From Rufibacter roseus (GTDB taxonomy: Bacteria > Bacteroidota > Bacteroidia > Cytophagales > Hymenobacteraceae), in the NCBI RefSeq assembly GCF_001647285.1, contig NZ_LRML01000013.1:61812-125811 (forward strand): a stretch of DNA of 64,000 nt, read 5' to 3'. This document shows, in pieces, positions 25,918-35,300 of this stretch (its first letter is position 1; each line of letters starts with the position of its first letter). Below the pieces are notes generated by a model. That model did not search any database. It saw only the letters and a list, made by a program, of their open reading frames with translations, and was not told the origin of the DNA. The position numbers were made by a program, and so were the translations under genes.

Positions 25918-25949
25918 GCCTGTTTTTCGAAAAGTAGCCCCAAAACAGC
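25911..25949. repeat. Dispersed palindromic element, copy 11, containing a stop codon
   Basis: Left arm GTTTTAGGCCT, core TTTTTCGAAAA, right arm TAGCCCCAAAACAG. The first arm encodes the last residue and the TAG stop of the upstream CDS. Confidence 0.82.
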
Positions 25950-25975
25950 TAACCAAATTTTGTTAAGGTTTCCTT

Positions 25976-26365
25976 ATGCTGCAACTAAAAAAGATTCACC
26001 ACATCGCTATCATCTGCTCAGATTACCCTGTGTCCAAAGCTTTTTATACCGAGGTGCTGGGCCTGACGCTGCAGCAGGAAGTATACCGCGAAGAGCGGCA
26101 GTCATACAAAGCAGACCTGGCCTTACACGGAAACTATGTGATAGAGCTCTTCTCGTTCCCCAATGTACCTGCTCGCCTGTCTTTCCCTGAGGCGGCTGGT
26201 TTGCGGCATCTGGCGTTTGCAGTAGAAAGCGTAGCCGCCGCCCATGAAGAACTTATGAAAGCTGGAGTAGAAGTGCAGGAAATCAGAACCGATGAGCATA
26301 CCGGCAAGCGCTTCTTCTTTTTCTCAGACCCAGACGGACTGCCGCTGGAGATTTATGAAGAGTAG
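25976..26365 (+). CDS. VOC family (glyoxalase-like) protein
   Basis: A 129-aa metal-dependent vicinal-oxygen-chelate protein of the GloA2/YaeR type. Two beta-alpha-beta-beta-beta modules carry the four candidate metal ligands: His8/9 in IHHIAI, Glu in NYVIELFSF, His in LRHLAF and Glu in PLEIYE at the C terminus. A lactoylglutathione-lyase-like or related isomerase/dioxygenase activity is possible, but the substrate is not determined. Single gene with a repeat-rich downstream spacer. Confidence 0.88.
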   Translation: MLQLKKIHHIAIICSDYPVSKAFYTEVLGLTLQQEVYREERQSYKADLALHGNYVIELFSFPNVPARLSFPEAAGLRHLAFAVESVAAAHEELMKAGVEVQEIRTDEHTGKRFFFFSDPDGLPLEIYEE

Positions 26366-26395
26366 TTGTTGTCGTTGATCGTTATTCGTTATTCG
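26365..26395. repeat. Heptamer array (left arm)
   Basis: Units GTTGATC and GTTATTC repeat directly after the VOC stop codon. The inverted partner is at 26620-26651. Confidence 0.65.
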
Positions 26396-26491
26396 ATCAA
26401 AATAGAGGTGCAGCGGTAAAGCTTTCTACAGCTCGTACTTCACAGCAACTGCTCTTTTACCGCCCTTGGCCTCTCTTATTATTAGAGAAGA

Positions 26492-26549
26492 TTTGAGTGG
26501 GCGTTATTAGCCTGTTTTTATGAAAACAAGCCAAAAACGCCCACTCAAA
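26492..26549. repeat. Dispersed palindromic element, copy 12, with extended stem
   Basis: The GTTATTAGCCTG / CAAGCCAAAAAC arms are clamped by TTTGAGTGGGCG and CGCCCACTCAAA, giving a stem of more than 20 bp. It resembles the terminator-type copies. Confidence 0.75.
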
Positions 26550-26552
26550 AGA

Positions 26553-26598
26553 CCTAGCAGTGTCTCCCAGACCTGCTAGCGTCTGCGCCAACAGCTCT
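26553..26598. repeat. 46-nt hairpin repeat, copy B
   Basis: CTAGCAG (26554-26560) pairs with CTGCTAG (26573-26579). Relative to copy A at 21213 the third stem pair changes from C:G to A:T on both sides, preserving the hairpin. Confidence 0.7.
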
Positions 26599-26619
26599 TG
26601 CCTCTCTCTGTACTCTCCC

Positions 26620-26651
26620 AAATAATCAACAACGAATAACTAATAACGAAA
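26620..26651. repeat. Heptamer array (right arm)
   Basis: Units AATAATC, AACAACG, AATAACT and AATAACG are the reverse complement of the array at 26365-26395. Confidence 0.65.
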
Positions 26652-26670
26652 ACCCAAAGGGGCTATAAAA

Positions 26671-26702
26671 GTGAAACCCGCAGCCAAAGACCGCGGGTTC
26701 AC
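26671..26702 (-). terminator. Terminator of the DSRCP lipoprotein gene
   Basis: A GTGAAACCCGC / GCGGGTTCAC stem with an 11-nt loop lies 28 bp past the stop codon on the minus strand, with an A-rich run on the plus strand before the stem that becomes a U-rich tail. Confidence 0.65.
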
Positions 26703-26729
26703 CCTTTCAAACAACCCTCTATAAAAAAA

Positions 26730-27191
26730 TTACAAGGACAGAACAGACACCGTTACCTTTTTCTCCGGGGGAATGGAATCGGAAGTATTGGGGTAGGGCT
26801 GCACATCGCTAAGAATCAAGAAGTAATGCCTGTTGCCAAGCGCTACCTCCACAGTGTCCGCGGTACGGGAGCCGCGGTTGTCAGGAGCGGGTAAAGCGTC
26901 GCCCAGGTACAGGCGCTTAGCAGCACTGTTGCCCTGAGAGTCTTCTATCTGGAAATCGGCCACGGCCGAACCATATCTGATGCACATGGCGTTCATGGGG
27001 CAGCGGCTGTCATCAATTTTCTGCAGGCGCACGCGCAGACTTCCCACTTGCGTAGGTTGCTGCAGGGCAAGCGTGGCTTGTGTGGGAGAGGACAAAGCCA
27101 TGGCTTCCTGTTCTTCAGAGGAAACCAGCTCTGGCCGGGAACACCCCAGTGAAAAGCCTAAGAAAAGTATTGAAAAGATGCTTCTGCTCAT
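26730..27191 (-). CDS. Hypothetical lipoprotein with DSRCP motif
   Basis: A 153-aa lipoprotein: signal peptide with lipobox SLGC (Cys17), then a short Ala/Gln-rich linker and a beta-rich domain. The motif DSRCPMNAMCIRYGSA, with two Cys residues that could form a disulfide or bind metal, recurs in many uncharacterised Bacteroidetes lipoproteins with a C-x-W/Y-x-G ending. Function is unknown. Monocistronic, with its own terminator. Confidence 0.75.
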   Translation of the reverse strand: MSRSIFSILFLGFSLGCSRPELVSSEEQEAMALSSPTQATLALQQPTQVGSLRVRLQKIDDSRCPMNAMCIRYGSAVADFQIEDSQGNSAAKRLYLGDALPAPDNRGSRTADTVEVALGNRHYFLILSDVQPYPNTSDSIPPEKKVTVSVLSL

Positions 27192-27286
27192 TTACTTAAA
27201 AAGCGGCTAATAGGTAGCGGCCTTTTAAGGAAGAGCACTAAAGCTGTGCAAAGGTTGCACGCCCTGAAAAAAATATTCAAAAAAGC

Positions 27287-28189
27287 TTATATAACAGCTG
27301 GGCGTGCCTTTTTGCCGATTGGCAGGTTGTACAGAATGACAGAAAGGAAAATAATCCCGTACGCCACTACCTTCTGCTGGCTGGCTACTTCACCAAAATA
27401 AAGAAAGGCCATGGTGAAGTTAATGATCGGGTTCAGGTACATGATGATGCCCACCGTGGCCGATTTCAACTCTTTCAGCGCATACAGGTTCAGAAACAAA
27501 GGGATTATTGTGAATAGCCAGCTCAAGATGAAAATATGCCCGAAGAAGTATCCAGTGACAGCCGGCGCCTCTGACCCCACAAACCAAGGGTAGCTGGGGC
27601 CAATGATGGAAAAAGCCAGGAGCAGCTGCAGCGTGAGCAGTACAATTTTATCATATTCTTTGAGTAACCGCTGCGTGATGAGGTAAAAAGCGTAGGATGT
27701 TGCAATAAGTAAACTGAAGAGCAGGTTATAAATTGAATCGGTGCCTAGAAGTAAACAGCTCATCAAGCTCAGTCCTACTGATAACCATTGGTTTAGCCGC
27801 AGTTGCTCGCGCAGCAAAACATAACCCAGTGCCGCCGTTAAAATAGGGCAGAGCAGGTAAGAGAAAGAACCAGTCTGAATGTCCACGTGGTTCACCACGT
27901 AAATAAACACCAGCCAATTAATGGTCAGCAAGCACCCTCCCAATAATGTAAACAGCACAAACCTTCTTTTCGCCAGCGGGGCTTGGCCTTTAAAAAGTTG
28001 CAGCGTTTCTTTCCATTGCTTCCGGCGGGTACTGAAAGAAAGTACCAGCAAGGTGAGTACCGATACTAATATGCGGAAATAGAGAATCTGGCTGCTGGGG
28101 TAGTCGGTAAGGGCTTTCAGCGGAAAGGGAATAAATCCCCAGATTAAAAAAGCACTGATGGCAGCGCCGTGGAAGCGGTTGAATTTCAC
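27287..28189 (-). CDS. EamA/RarD-like transporter
   Basis: A 300-aa, ten-helix drug/metabolite-transporter permease. The N-terminal pattern AAISAFLIWGFIPFPLKALTDYP and FRILVSVLTLLVL resemble RarD (chloramphenicol-sensitive protein) relatives, and the C-terminal half contains GIIMYLNPIINFTMAFLYFGE, a RarD-like segment. The physiological substrate is unknown. It is transcribed divergently from murF-alr. Confidence 0.87.
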   Translation of the reverse strand: MKFNRFHGAAISAFLIWGFIPFPLKALTDYPSSQILYFRILVSVLTLLVLSFSTRRKQWKETLQLFKGQAPLAKRRFVLFTLLGGCLLTINWLVFIYVVNHVDIQTGSFSYLLCPILTAALGYVLLREQLRLNQWLSVGLSLMSCLLLGTDSIYNLLFSLLIATSYAFYLITQRLLKEYDKIVLLTLQLLLAFSIIGPSYPWFVGSEAPAVTGYFFGHIFILSWLFTIIPLFLNLYALKELKSATVGIIMYLNPIINFTMAFLYFGEVASQQKVVAYGIIFLSVILYNLPIGKKARPAVI

Positions 28190-28283
28190 CTGAATGCGTG
28201 TTAAAGCTGCAAAGGTAGGGTTTGTGTAGCTGTTGGCCTAACCCTTAAAGTATACCTATGCTAGGGTTGTTCCTCTGGAGTTG

Positions 28284-28291
28284 TATATTTG
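28284..28291 (+). promoter_or_regulatory. Putative murF-alr -7 box
   Basis: TATATTTG matches TAnnTTTG, 20 bp before the ATG. No convincing -33 TTG lies at normal spacing. Confidence 0.4.
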
Positions 28292-28311
28292 GTTATCGCT
28301 AGAAGTACATC

Positions 28312-30780
28312 ATGCTTAACTTTAAAGAAATCGCCCAGATCACCAGAGGCACATTGGTTCAATGGAAAGACCATTATCCGCTGCAGCACCTGGTCACCGA
28401 TAGCCGGAAGGTAGTCAACGCCAATTCCTCTTTATTTTTTGCCATAAAAGGAGAGTTCCACGACGGGCACCAGTACCTGCCGGAGCTATATGCTCAGGGT
28501 GTACGACAATTTATTGTAGAAGACGCCGACCATATTATGGATCTGTCGGCTTATCCAGAAGCTAATATTCTTCTGGTAAGCAACAGTATTGACGCGCTTC
28601 AATGTGTGGCCGGCCACCACCGCCGGCAGTTTACCTTGCCTGTGATAGGCATTACAGGTAGCAACGGCAAAACCATTGTGAAAGAGTGGCTGGCGCAACT
28701 GCTGAGCGTGACAGAGCGGGTGGTGAAAAGCCCCCGTAGTTATAATTCCCAGATTGGGGTGCCGCTTTCAGTGTGGCAAATAAACGAGAGCCATACCATA
28801 GGCGTGTTTGAGGCCGGTATTTCCCAACCCGATGAAATGCAGAAACTGGCGACGGTGGTGCAGCCTTCCATCGGTATTTTTACCAACCTTGGCTCGGCGC
28901 ATGACGAAGGCTTTGAATCACAGGAACAGAAGCTGGAAGAAAAGCTGAAACTGTTTGAAGAAGTGAAGTGCCTGGTGTACTGCAAAGATCAGGTAGAAGT
29001 GCACCAAGCGGTGCAAGAGCATAAATTACCTCATTTCAATTGGAGTAAGAGTCATCAGCAGGCCGATGTGCAGATAGAGATTCTGCCCGCCCGCCAGCAG
29101 AAAACGCCAATCCAATTTCAGTACCTAAGAAAGAAATACGGATTAACCTTACCGTTTACTGACGAAGCCTCCCTCGAAAATGCGCTGCACTGCCTGACCG
29201 TGCTATTGTACCTTGGCGTGGAGCCTGATCAATTGGTCGTTCGGTTTGGTAGGTTGGTTCCGGTGGCCATGCGACTGGAACGCAAAGAGGCCATTAACGG
29301 CTGCTACGTCATTGATGATACTTATAATAATGATGTGGCGGGTCTGCGCATTGCCTTAGACGTATTAGCGCACCAATCGCGGCACGGCCGAAAAACGCTC
29401 ATCTTGTCAGATCTCTTGGAGGCTGGGGTGGAAGAGGAGGCGCTGTACAGGCAAGTGGCGCAGGAGGTGTCCTCTCGAGGTGTTGACAGAGTCATTGGCA
29501 TTGGCGATATTATCAGTCGGCATCAAGAACTTTTTCCGGCAGGCAGTGAGTTTTACCTGGGCACTGACTCCTTTCTGGGGCAGCTTCGACCGGAGACTTT
29601 TCGGCAAGAGACAATTCTGGTGAAAGGTGCCCGCGTGTTTGAGTTTGAGAAAATTGTGGCGGCGCTGCAGCAGCAGGTACATGGCACGGTGCTGGAAGTA
29701 AATCTAGATGCGCTGGTGCACAACCTCAACTACTACCGTTCTAAAGTGCCGGCCAGCACCAAAATTATGGTCATGGTAAAGGCTTTCGCCTACGGTGCGG
29801 GTTCTTATGAGATTGCCAACCTGCTGCAGTTCCACCGTGTAGATTATTTAGCTGTGGCGTACGCCGATGAAGGCATTGCCCTGCGCGAGCATGGAATTAC
29901 GCTGCCGATCATGGTCATGAACCCCAGCCCCGACAGCTTCCTGAAAATGGAGCAGTTCAATTTGGAGCCAGAGATTTACTCACCCGATTTGCTGCACCGG
30001 TTTTTAGACTATTTTCCAGAAAACAGCGCCAAAACACCCCTCATCCACCTGAAGCTAGACACGGGCATGCACCGTCTCGGTTTTGATGTCGCTGAGTTGG
30101 AAGAAGCGTTGGAAGTTCTGGCGCAAGTGCCGCACGTGCGGGTGCAAAGCGTGTTCAGCCACTTGGCGGGCGCCGATGAGGCCTTATATAATGACTTTTC
30201 CCGAAGCCAAATGCAGCAGTTCACCCAAATGGCAGCGCGGGTAGAGGAGGTGTTGGGCTACAAAGTAATTAAGCATATTTTAAATTCAGCAGGCATTGTG
30301 CGCTTTGGGCAAGAAGCTGCTTTTGACATGGTGCGCTTGGGAATTGGCTTGTACGGAGTAGAATCATCGGGTACGGAGCAAAGCGGTCTGCTCACTGTGG
30401 GCCGTCTCAAAACCACCGTTTCCCAGGTAAAGCAAATCAAAGCGGGGGATACCGTGGGCTACAGCCGCAAAGGCATAGCAGAAACAGCCAAACAAACCGC
30501 CACCATTGCCATTGGTTACGCCGACGGCTACGACCGCCGCTTCAGCAATGGGATTGGTGAGGTGCTCATTAACGGTCACCGTGCGCCCATCATCGGCAAC
30601 GTGTGCATGGACATGTGCATGGTAGATGTGACCGGTTTAGACGTAAGAGCCGGGGATGAAGTAGTGGTGTTTGGGGAAGGTCTGCCGCTGACAGAGTTGG
30701 CTACGCGTATTGGCACCATACCGTATGAATTGCTTACCAATGTCAGCACACGGGTAAAGCGGGTTTTCTACAATGAGTAG
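28312..30780 (+). CDS. Bifunctional MurF ligase/alanine racemase
   Basis: An 822-aa fusion acting in peptidoglycan precursor synthesis: the N-terminal MurF half adds D-Ala-D-Ala to UDP-MurNAc-tripeptide and the C-terminal half racemises L-alanine. The MurF P-loop is GITGSNGKT (about residues 113-121), with DDTYNND downstream. The racemase half starts around residue 460, with PLP-binding Lys490 (MVKAFAYGAG), KLDTGMHRLGF, and catalytic Tyr717 (GYSRKG). Such fusions are known in Bacteroidetes. A palindrome-like sequence overlaps codons around residue 565 (30001-30035), and another copy begins directly after the stop. Confidence 0.95.
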   Translation: MLNFKEIAQITRGTLVQWKDHYPLQHLVTDSRKVVNANSSLFFAIKGEFHDGHQYLPELYAQGVRQFIVEDADHIMDLSAYPEANILLVSNSIDALQCVAGHHRRQFTLPVIGITGSNGKTIVKEWLAQLLSVTERVVKSPRSYNSQIGVPLSVWQINESHTIGVFEAGISQPDEMQKLATVVQPSIGIFTNLGSAHDEGFESQEQKLEEKLKLFEEVKCLVYCKDQVEVHQAVQEHKLPHFNWSKSHQQADVQIEILPARQQKTPIQFQYLRKKYGLTLPFTDEASLENALHCLTVLLYLGVEPDQLVVRFGRLVPVAMRLERKEAINGCYVIDDTYNNDVAGLRIALDVLAHQSRHGRKTLILSDLLEAGVEEEALYRQVAQEVSSRGVDRVIGIGDIISRHQELFPAGSEFYLGTDSFLGQLRPETFRQETILVKGARVFEFEKIVAALQQQVHGTVLEVNLDALVHNLNYYRSKVPASTKIMVMVKAFAYGAGSYEIANLLQFHRVDYLAVAYADEGIALREHGITLPIMVMNPSPDSFLKMEQFNLEPEIYSPDLLHRFLDYFPENSAKTPLIHLKLDTGMHRLGFDVAELEEALEVLAQVPHVRVQSVFSHLAGADEALYNDFSRSQMQQFTQMAARVEEVLGYKVIKHILNSAGIVRFGQEAAFDMVRLGIGLYGVESSGTEQSGLLTVGRLKTTVSQVKQIKAGDTVGYSRKGIAETAKQTATIAIGYADGYDRRFSNGIGEVLINGHRAPIIGNVCMDMCMVDVTGLDVRAGDEVVVFGEGLPLTELATRIGTIPYELLTNVSTRVKRVFYNE
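30001..30035. repeat. Palindrome-like element inside murF-alr
   Basis: TTTTTAGACTA, core TTTTCCAGAAAA, then CAGCGCCAAAAC match intergenic copies in order and spacing. It is translated as FLDYFPENSAKT just before the KLDTGMHR motif, in a different reading frame from the copy at 19854. Confidence 0.4.
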
Positions 30781-30818
30781 TGTTTTAGGCCTGTTTTTCT
30801 AAAAGCAGGCCTAAAATA
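30781..30818. repeat. Dispersed palindromic element, copy 13
   Basis: Left arm TGTTTTAGGCCTG, core TTTTTCTAAAA, right arm GCAGGCCTAAAATA; it abuts the murF-alr stop codon. Confidence 0.82.
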
Positions 30819-30828
30819 GGAGCATAAA

Positions 30829-30856
30829 AAAAGCCCCGGCAAATGCTGGGGCTTTT
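30829..30856. terminator. Bidirectional terminator
   Basis: An AAAAGCCCC(G)GC / GC(T)GGGGCTTTT stem lies between the convergent murF-alr (+) and Bax-inhibitor-1 (-) genes. Confidence 0.85.
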
Positions 30857-30877
30857 CTGTAAAAAACATTATACTTT

Positions 30878-31627
30878 TTAGTTGCGGCTGTTTAACTTAG
30901 AAAGTAACCGCAGAATTTCTATGTACAGCCAGATCAAGGTAACGGTAAGGCCGAAGGCGGCATACCATTCCAGATATTTAGGAGCTCCGTAATTCACACC
31001 TTGCTCAATGGTGTCAAAATCCAGAATCAGGTTCATGGCGGCAATCACTACTACTAATAAGCTGAACAAAATACCGGCAATACCACTGCTGTGTATCAAA
31101 GCCATCTCCACGCCAAAGAATTGCAGCACCAAAGCCAGCATATAATAAGCAAAAATGCCAAAGGTAGCTGTGATGATAATAGACTTGAACCGCTCAGTGG
31201 CTCTAATGATGCGGGTGCTGTATAAAAGTAACATAACACCAAACACAGTAAAGGTCAGCAGCATTGCCTGTGAGGCAATACCAGGGAACCGAGCCTCTAG
31301 AATAGAGGAAATGCCGCCCAGGAACAAACCTTGTATAGCGCAGTAAATAGGTGCCACATAAGGAGCCAAGTGCTTCTTGAAGACAATCAGGAAAGCCAGA
31401 CCAACACCCACCAGCGGAATAAAGATCAGAGACTCAAAAGGTAGGCCAAGGGCGCCAATAATGTTTCCTGACAATACCGCAAAGGTGAGCACAATAGCTA
31501 ATAGTAAGGCTGACTTGCCAATGGTGCCGTTCAGGGTCATGACACGGCCATCAGACAATTCACCAGCACCCACTTGGGTGAAGGTTTCTTCTTTTAAAGT
31601 TGGGTTATTAGAAGTGAACAATGCCAT
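30878..31627 (-). CDS. Bax inhibitor-1/YccA family membrane protein
   Basis: A 249-aa integral membrane protein with about seven helices. Typical family features are a hydrophilic N-terminal tail (GAGELSDGRVMTLNGTIGKS), the segment APIYCAIQGLFLGGISS and the terminal acidic/aromatic pattern DTIEQGVNYGAPKYLEWYAAFG followed by a last helix. The ATG at 31627 (MALFTSNN) is used; an 18-codon longer frame exists but lacks family similarity. Bacterial members are implicated in ion leak or membrane-protein quality control; the role here is not defined. Confidence 0.9.
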   Translation of the reverse strand: MALFTSNNPTLKEETFTQVGAGELSDGRVMTLNGTIGKSALLLAIVLTFAVLSGNIIGALGLPFESLIFIPLVGVGLAFLIVFKKHLAPYVAPIYCAIQGLFLGGISSILEARFPGIASQAMLLTFTVFGVMLLLYSTRIIRATERFKSIIITATFGIFAYYMLALVLQFFGVEMALIHSSGIAGILFSLLVVVIAAMNLILDFDTIEQGVNYGAPKYLEWYAAFGLTVTLIWLYIEILRLLSKLNSRN

Positions 31628-32329
31628 GCTCTTTAAATTTTTAGTTTGAATAAAATTATATAAAAATCCCTTAGTACGCAATAGCTCTTAAAGAAGGAGG
31701 ATTTTAATGGTAGTACTGGAACGAAAAGAATAGCAAAATAAAGGACAGCTTCCAATCCATTGCTCAACAAAGAACAAGAATTGCACCAACAAATTACTGG
31801 TATTACTGTTTGGCTACTGCGCATTACAAAAGTGTTATTGTTGTGCTAATTTATTGTTAATTAATTATGACTTATAAAAAAAAATAGCAAAAGTTTTTGA
31901 TTTTATAAAATAAGGCGGCATCTTTAATACACTATTTGAAGCATGGGCAGCAAGGCATTTGTATTGGGGGAGGCATAAGACTGCTTAATATTTAGGTAGT
32001 GCATATGTAGTGGTGATGAGTGCTTGATCTGCCTGTGTTCATGTGTGGTAAGCTCACGCCAATAATAAGAAGGCATTGCGATAATTACTGAGAAAGAAAA
32101 TCTTGCTTCTTGGCAAGAGTTGAAATAAAAAATTAGCTGCAGGTGATGAGGGGTTGGTGAGTTGCAGTAGAGCGTGTGGCTGAAGTAAGAGTTTTTACCC
32201 TACCGGCTGCTTAAGTGCAGAAAAGTCTAATGAGTTAGTTATTCAGTTGTGGTAGTTTTTACGGGCCACAGGTGAATGGAGCATTTTAATGAATTCAGGA
32301 ACAGAAAAAACCACTAAAGCACACGTTGT
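31628..32329. other. Long AT-rich upstream region of the Sus locus
   Basis: About 700 bp without a credible gene. It contains the candidate ROK box at 31876-31903 and a TATTTG motif at about 31933 that may be a -7 element, implying a leader of nearly 400 nt before susC. No dispersed palindrome lies here, unlike most other spacers. Confidence 0.5.
31874..31913. promoter_or_regulatory. Candidate ROK operator, box 1 (upstream of susC)
   Basis: An A-run followed by ATAGCAAAAGTTTTTG and ATTTTATAAAATAA. It aligns with boxes at 43442-43484 and 46455-46480; the centre CAAAA-GT-TTTTG is an inverted repeat. Confidence 0.5.
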
Positions 32330-35300
32330 ATGAATAAAAAAATACTCTCAGGAAATAAGCAAGGCGCTCGCCAAGGTTATTCCTTATTGTTTTTAGCACT
32401 GCTTGCTGTTGCTCCGGTTGAGAGTTATGCAGTCAGTATGAAAACTGAAGCCTCGGGTTCTAAGGTTGCTACGCATTCTCTTGGAACCGTGAGGCAGAAC
32501 GGACCAGTGACAGGAGTGGTAAGAGATGGGGAAGGGCAGCCGCTTATAGGGGCTACTGTTGTTATAAAGGGAACAACTACTGCCACCGTAACAGATGCGG
32601 CAGGGAATTTTGCCATAAATACTGCTGGAGTACCGCAGCCGGTGCTTTTGATCTCTTACATTGGTTTCCAGGATCAGGAGGTTGTGCTCGGAAACCGCAC
32701 CAGGGTGGAAGTCTCTCTAAGGGTTGATGCCCGTGTAGTAGATGAAGTGGTGGTGGTAGGGTACGGAACCCAGAAAAAAGCCAACCTAACTGGCGCTGTG
32801 CACCAAATTGATGCAGAAGCTCTGGAAGACCGACCTATTACAAATGTTACTTCCGGTATGCAGGGGCTTATGCCTGGCGTTACCATTACCGGTGCTTCCG
32901 GTGCGCCAGGTAACAACGGCGGTACTATAAGAATACGTGGTATTGGTACTCTAGGAAATGCTACCCCTTTGGTTGTGATAGATGGAATTCCAAGTGGCAC
33001 CTTGGATATTCTAAATCCAAATGATATTGAGACCATTACCGTACTCAAAGATGCAGCGTCTTCCTCAATTTACGGGGTAAGAGGTGCTAACGGGGTTATT
33101 TTGGTGACTACTAAAAAAGGTAAGTCGGGTAAGCCAACTATATCTTATAACTCCTATTTTGGAGTGCAGACGCCAACTGCTTTGCCTGAGTTCTTGGGCT
33201 CCCCCGACTATATGACCTTGCTCAATGAGGCTCAGGTGAACGCTGGCCGTAACCCAACCTATTCTCCAGAAGAAATTGAGATTGCCCGCAATGGTTCTGA
33301 CCCTAACTACTATGCCAATACCAATTGGGTGAAAGAAATTTATAAAAGCTATGCACCGCAGTATAGCCAGAACTTAAGTATAAATGGGGGCGGAGACAAT
33401 GTGAACTACGCTCTTTCTTACGGTTATCTGAAAGAGGGAGGTTTAGTAACCGGTGACGCTTTTGAGGCCAACCGACACAATGTGCGGGCCAAATTAAGTA
33501 CCACTCTGGTCGATCGCCTTGATGTTGCTGCCAATTTGGGCTACATAGATAGAGCGTACTCTGGCGCCGCTTCTGGTACGGGCCCACTTTATTCAGCCCT
33601 TTCCATTAGGCCATTGGTTCCGGTACGCTTTACCACAGGTACTTGGGGCTACCATGGTGGGCAGAGTAACCCAATTGCCATGGCTACTGACGGAGGTTAT
33701 AACAAATTCGGGTCACAGGAATTTACCGGTAACTTGAGCGCAAATTTAAAAATCATTGAAGGGCTTAATGTGAGAGGGCAGTATGGCGTCATTAGATCTA
33801 ATTCTAAACGCGATATCTTCAACAAAACCATTAACTATTATAGCCCAGACCAATCAGTTACTGAACCTATCTATAGAACCGGCTACCCTAATTCTATTGA
33901 CGCACGCGACTATACGAACCTGTACCAAACGTTTATTGGTACCGCTGAGTATGAAAAAAGAATTGCTGACCACAACTACGTGAAACTTTTGTTGGGGGTC
34001 TCTCAAGAAGAATCTATTGGTGATAACTTTGCCGCCACAAGAACAGACTTGGCCACCCAAGAAGTAGGGCACATCAACCTAGGTACCGATAACCAGCGCA
34101 ACAGCGGCAGTGCATCCCAAAATGCCCTTCGTTCGGCTTTTGGTCGGTTAAACTACGGATTCAGAGACAAGTATCTGTTAGAATTAAACTTCCGCTACGA
34201 TGGGTCTACCAGATTCGCGCGTGATGTGCGCTGGGATTTATTCTCTGCTGCTTCTATAGGTTGGGTGTTTACTGAGGAAAGCTTCTTTGAAGGACTCCAG
34301 AATGTAGTGAATTTCGGTAAAGTGCGGTTCTCTTACGGAACACAGGGGAATGATAGGGTTACTTTGCCAGGAGGTAGTGTCATTGATTTTGGATACATGG
34401 ATATCCTAGGTACAGTGGCCACCATGCCCATAGGAAACCAAATAACTCTTGGTATGAGGCAAACTGGGGTGGGTAATGAAATATTGACTTGGGAGTCAGC
34501 TATTAAACGAAATGCAGGGTTTGATTTAGCATTTGCCAATAACCGCCTGAACATTACTGGTGACTACTTTATTAATGAAACAGCCGACATTCTTTTGGTT
34601 CTTCCGCAGCCAGCCCCTTTCGGGAATATATTCCCTCCACAAAACGCAGGTAGAGTAGAAAATAGAGGTTGGGAGTTGCAGGCAGGATGGAAAGACCGCA
34701 AAGGTGATTTTGACTATAGCTTTAATTTCAACATATCAGACGTAAGAAACAAGATTACCAGCCTGGGCGGTACCTTGGCTACCTACGGTGACCAGGTTCG
34801 TTTAATAGGCCACCCAATTGATGCATTTTATGGGTTAGTGGCCGATCGTCTGGCCCAGGAGTCTGATTTCTCCTACAAACCAGAATCTGGCACATTTGTA
34901 GCCGATTTCCCATACATTGCCGGTGACAGAATTGCGCCCGGTGACATTATCTACAAAGACCTGAACGGAGACGGGCAGATCACACTGGAAGGCGACCGGC
35001 AAGTAATTGGGAGTGCTATCCCGCGTTACACGTACGGTTTTAGAGGTGACGTAGCCTGGAAAGGGTTAGACTTCCGTTTCTTCCTGCAAGGGGTAGGAGA
35101 TGTAGACGGTTACTTAATGGGTAATGCCCGGCACGCTTTTGCGGCCGAAAGTAACATGGCCCAAACCGTGCACTTAGACCGCTGGACACCAGACAACCCT
35201 GGAGCAAGCTACCCTAGGTTAGCATACCAATTGACGCATAACCAGCGCCTTTCTACTTATTGGCTAGAAGATGCTTCTTACCTACGCCTTAAAAATGTGC

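Larger units (their letters stand above)
26396..26729. other. Repeat island between VOC gene and lipoprotein gene
   Basis: A non-coding block bracketed by inverted heptamer arrays. In order it holds an unassigned segment (to about 26480), palindrome copy 12 with an extended stem, hairpin repeat copy B, the right heptamer array and a terminator. No plausible gene is present. Confidence 0.6.
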
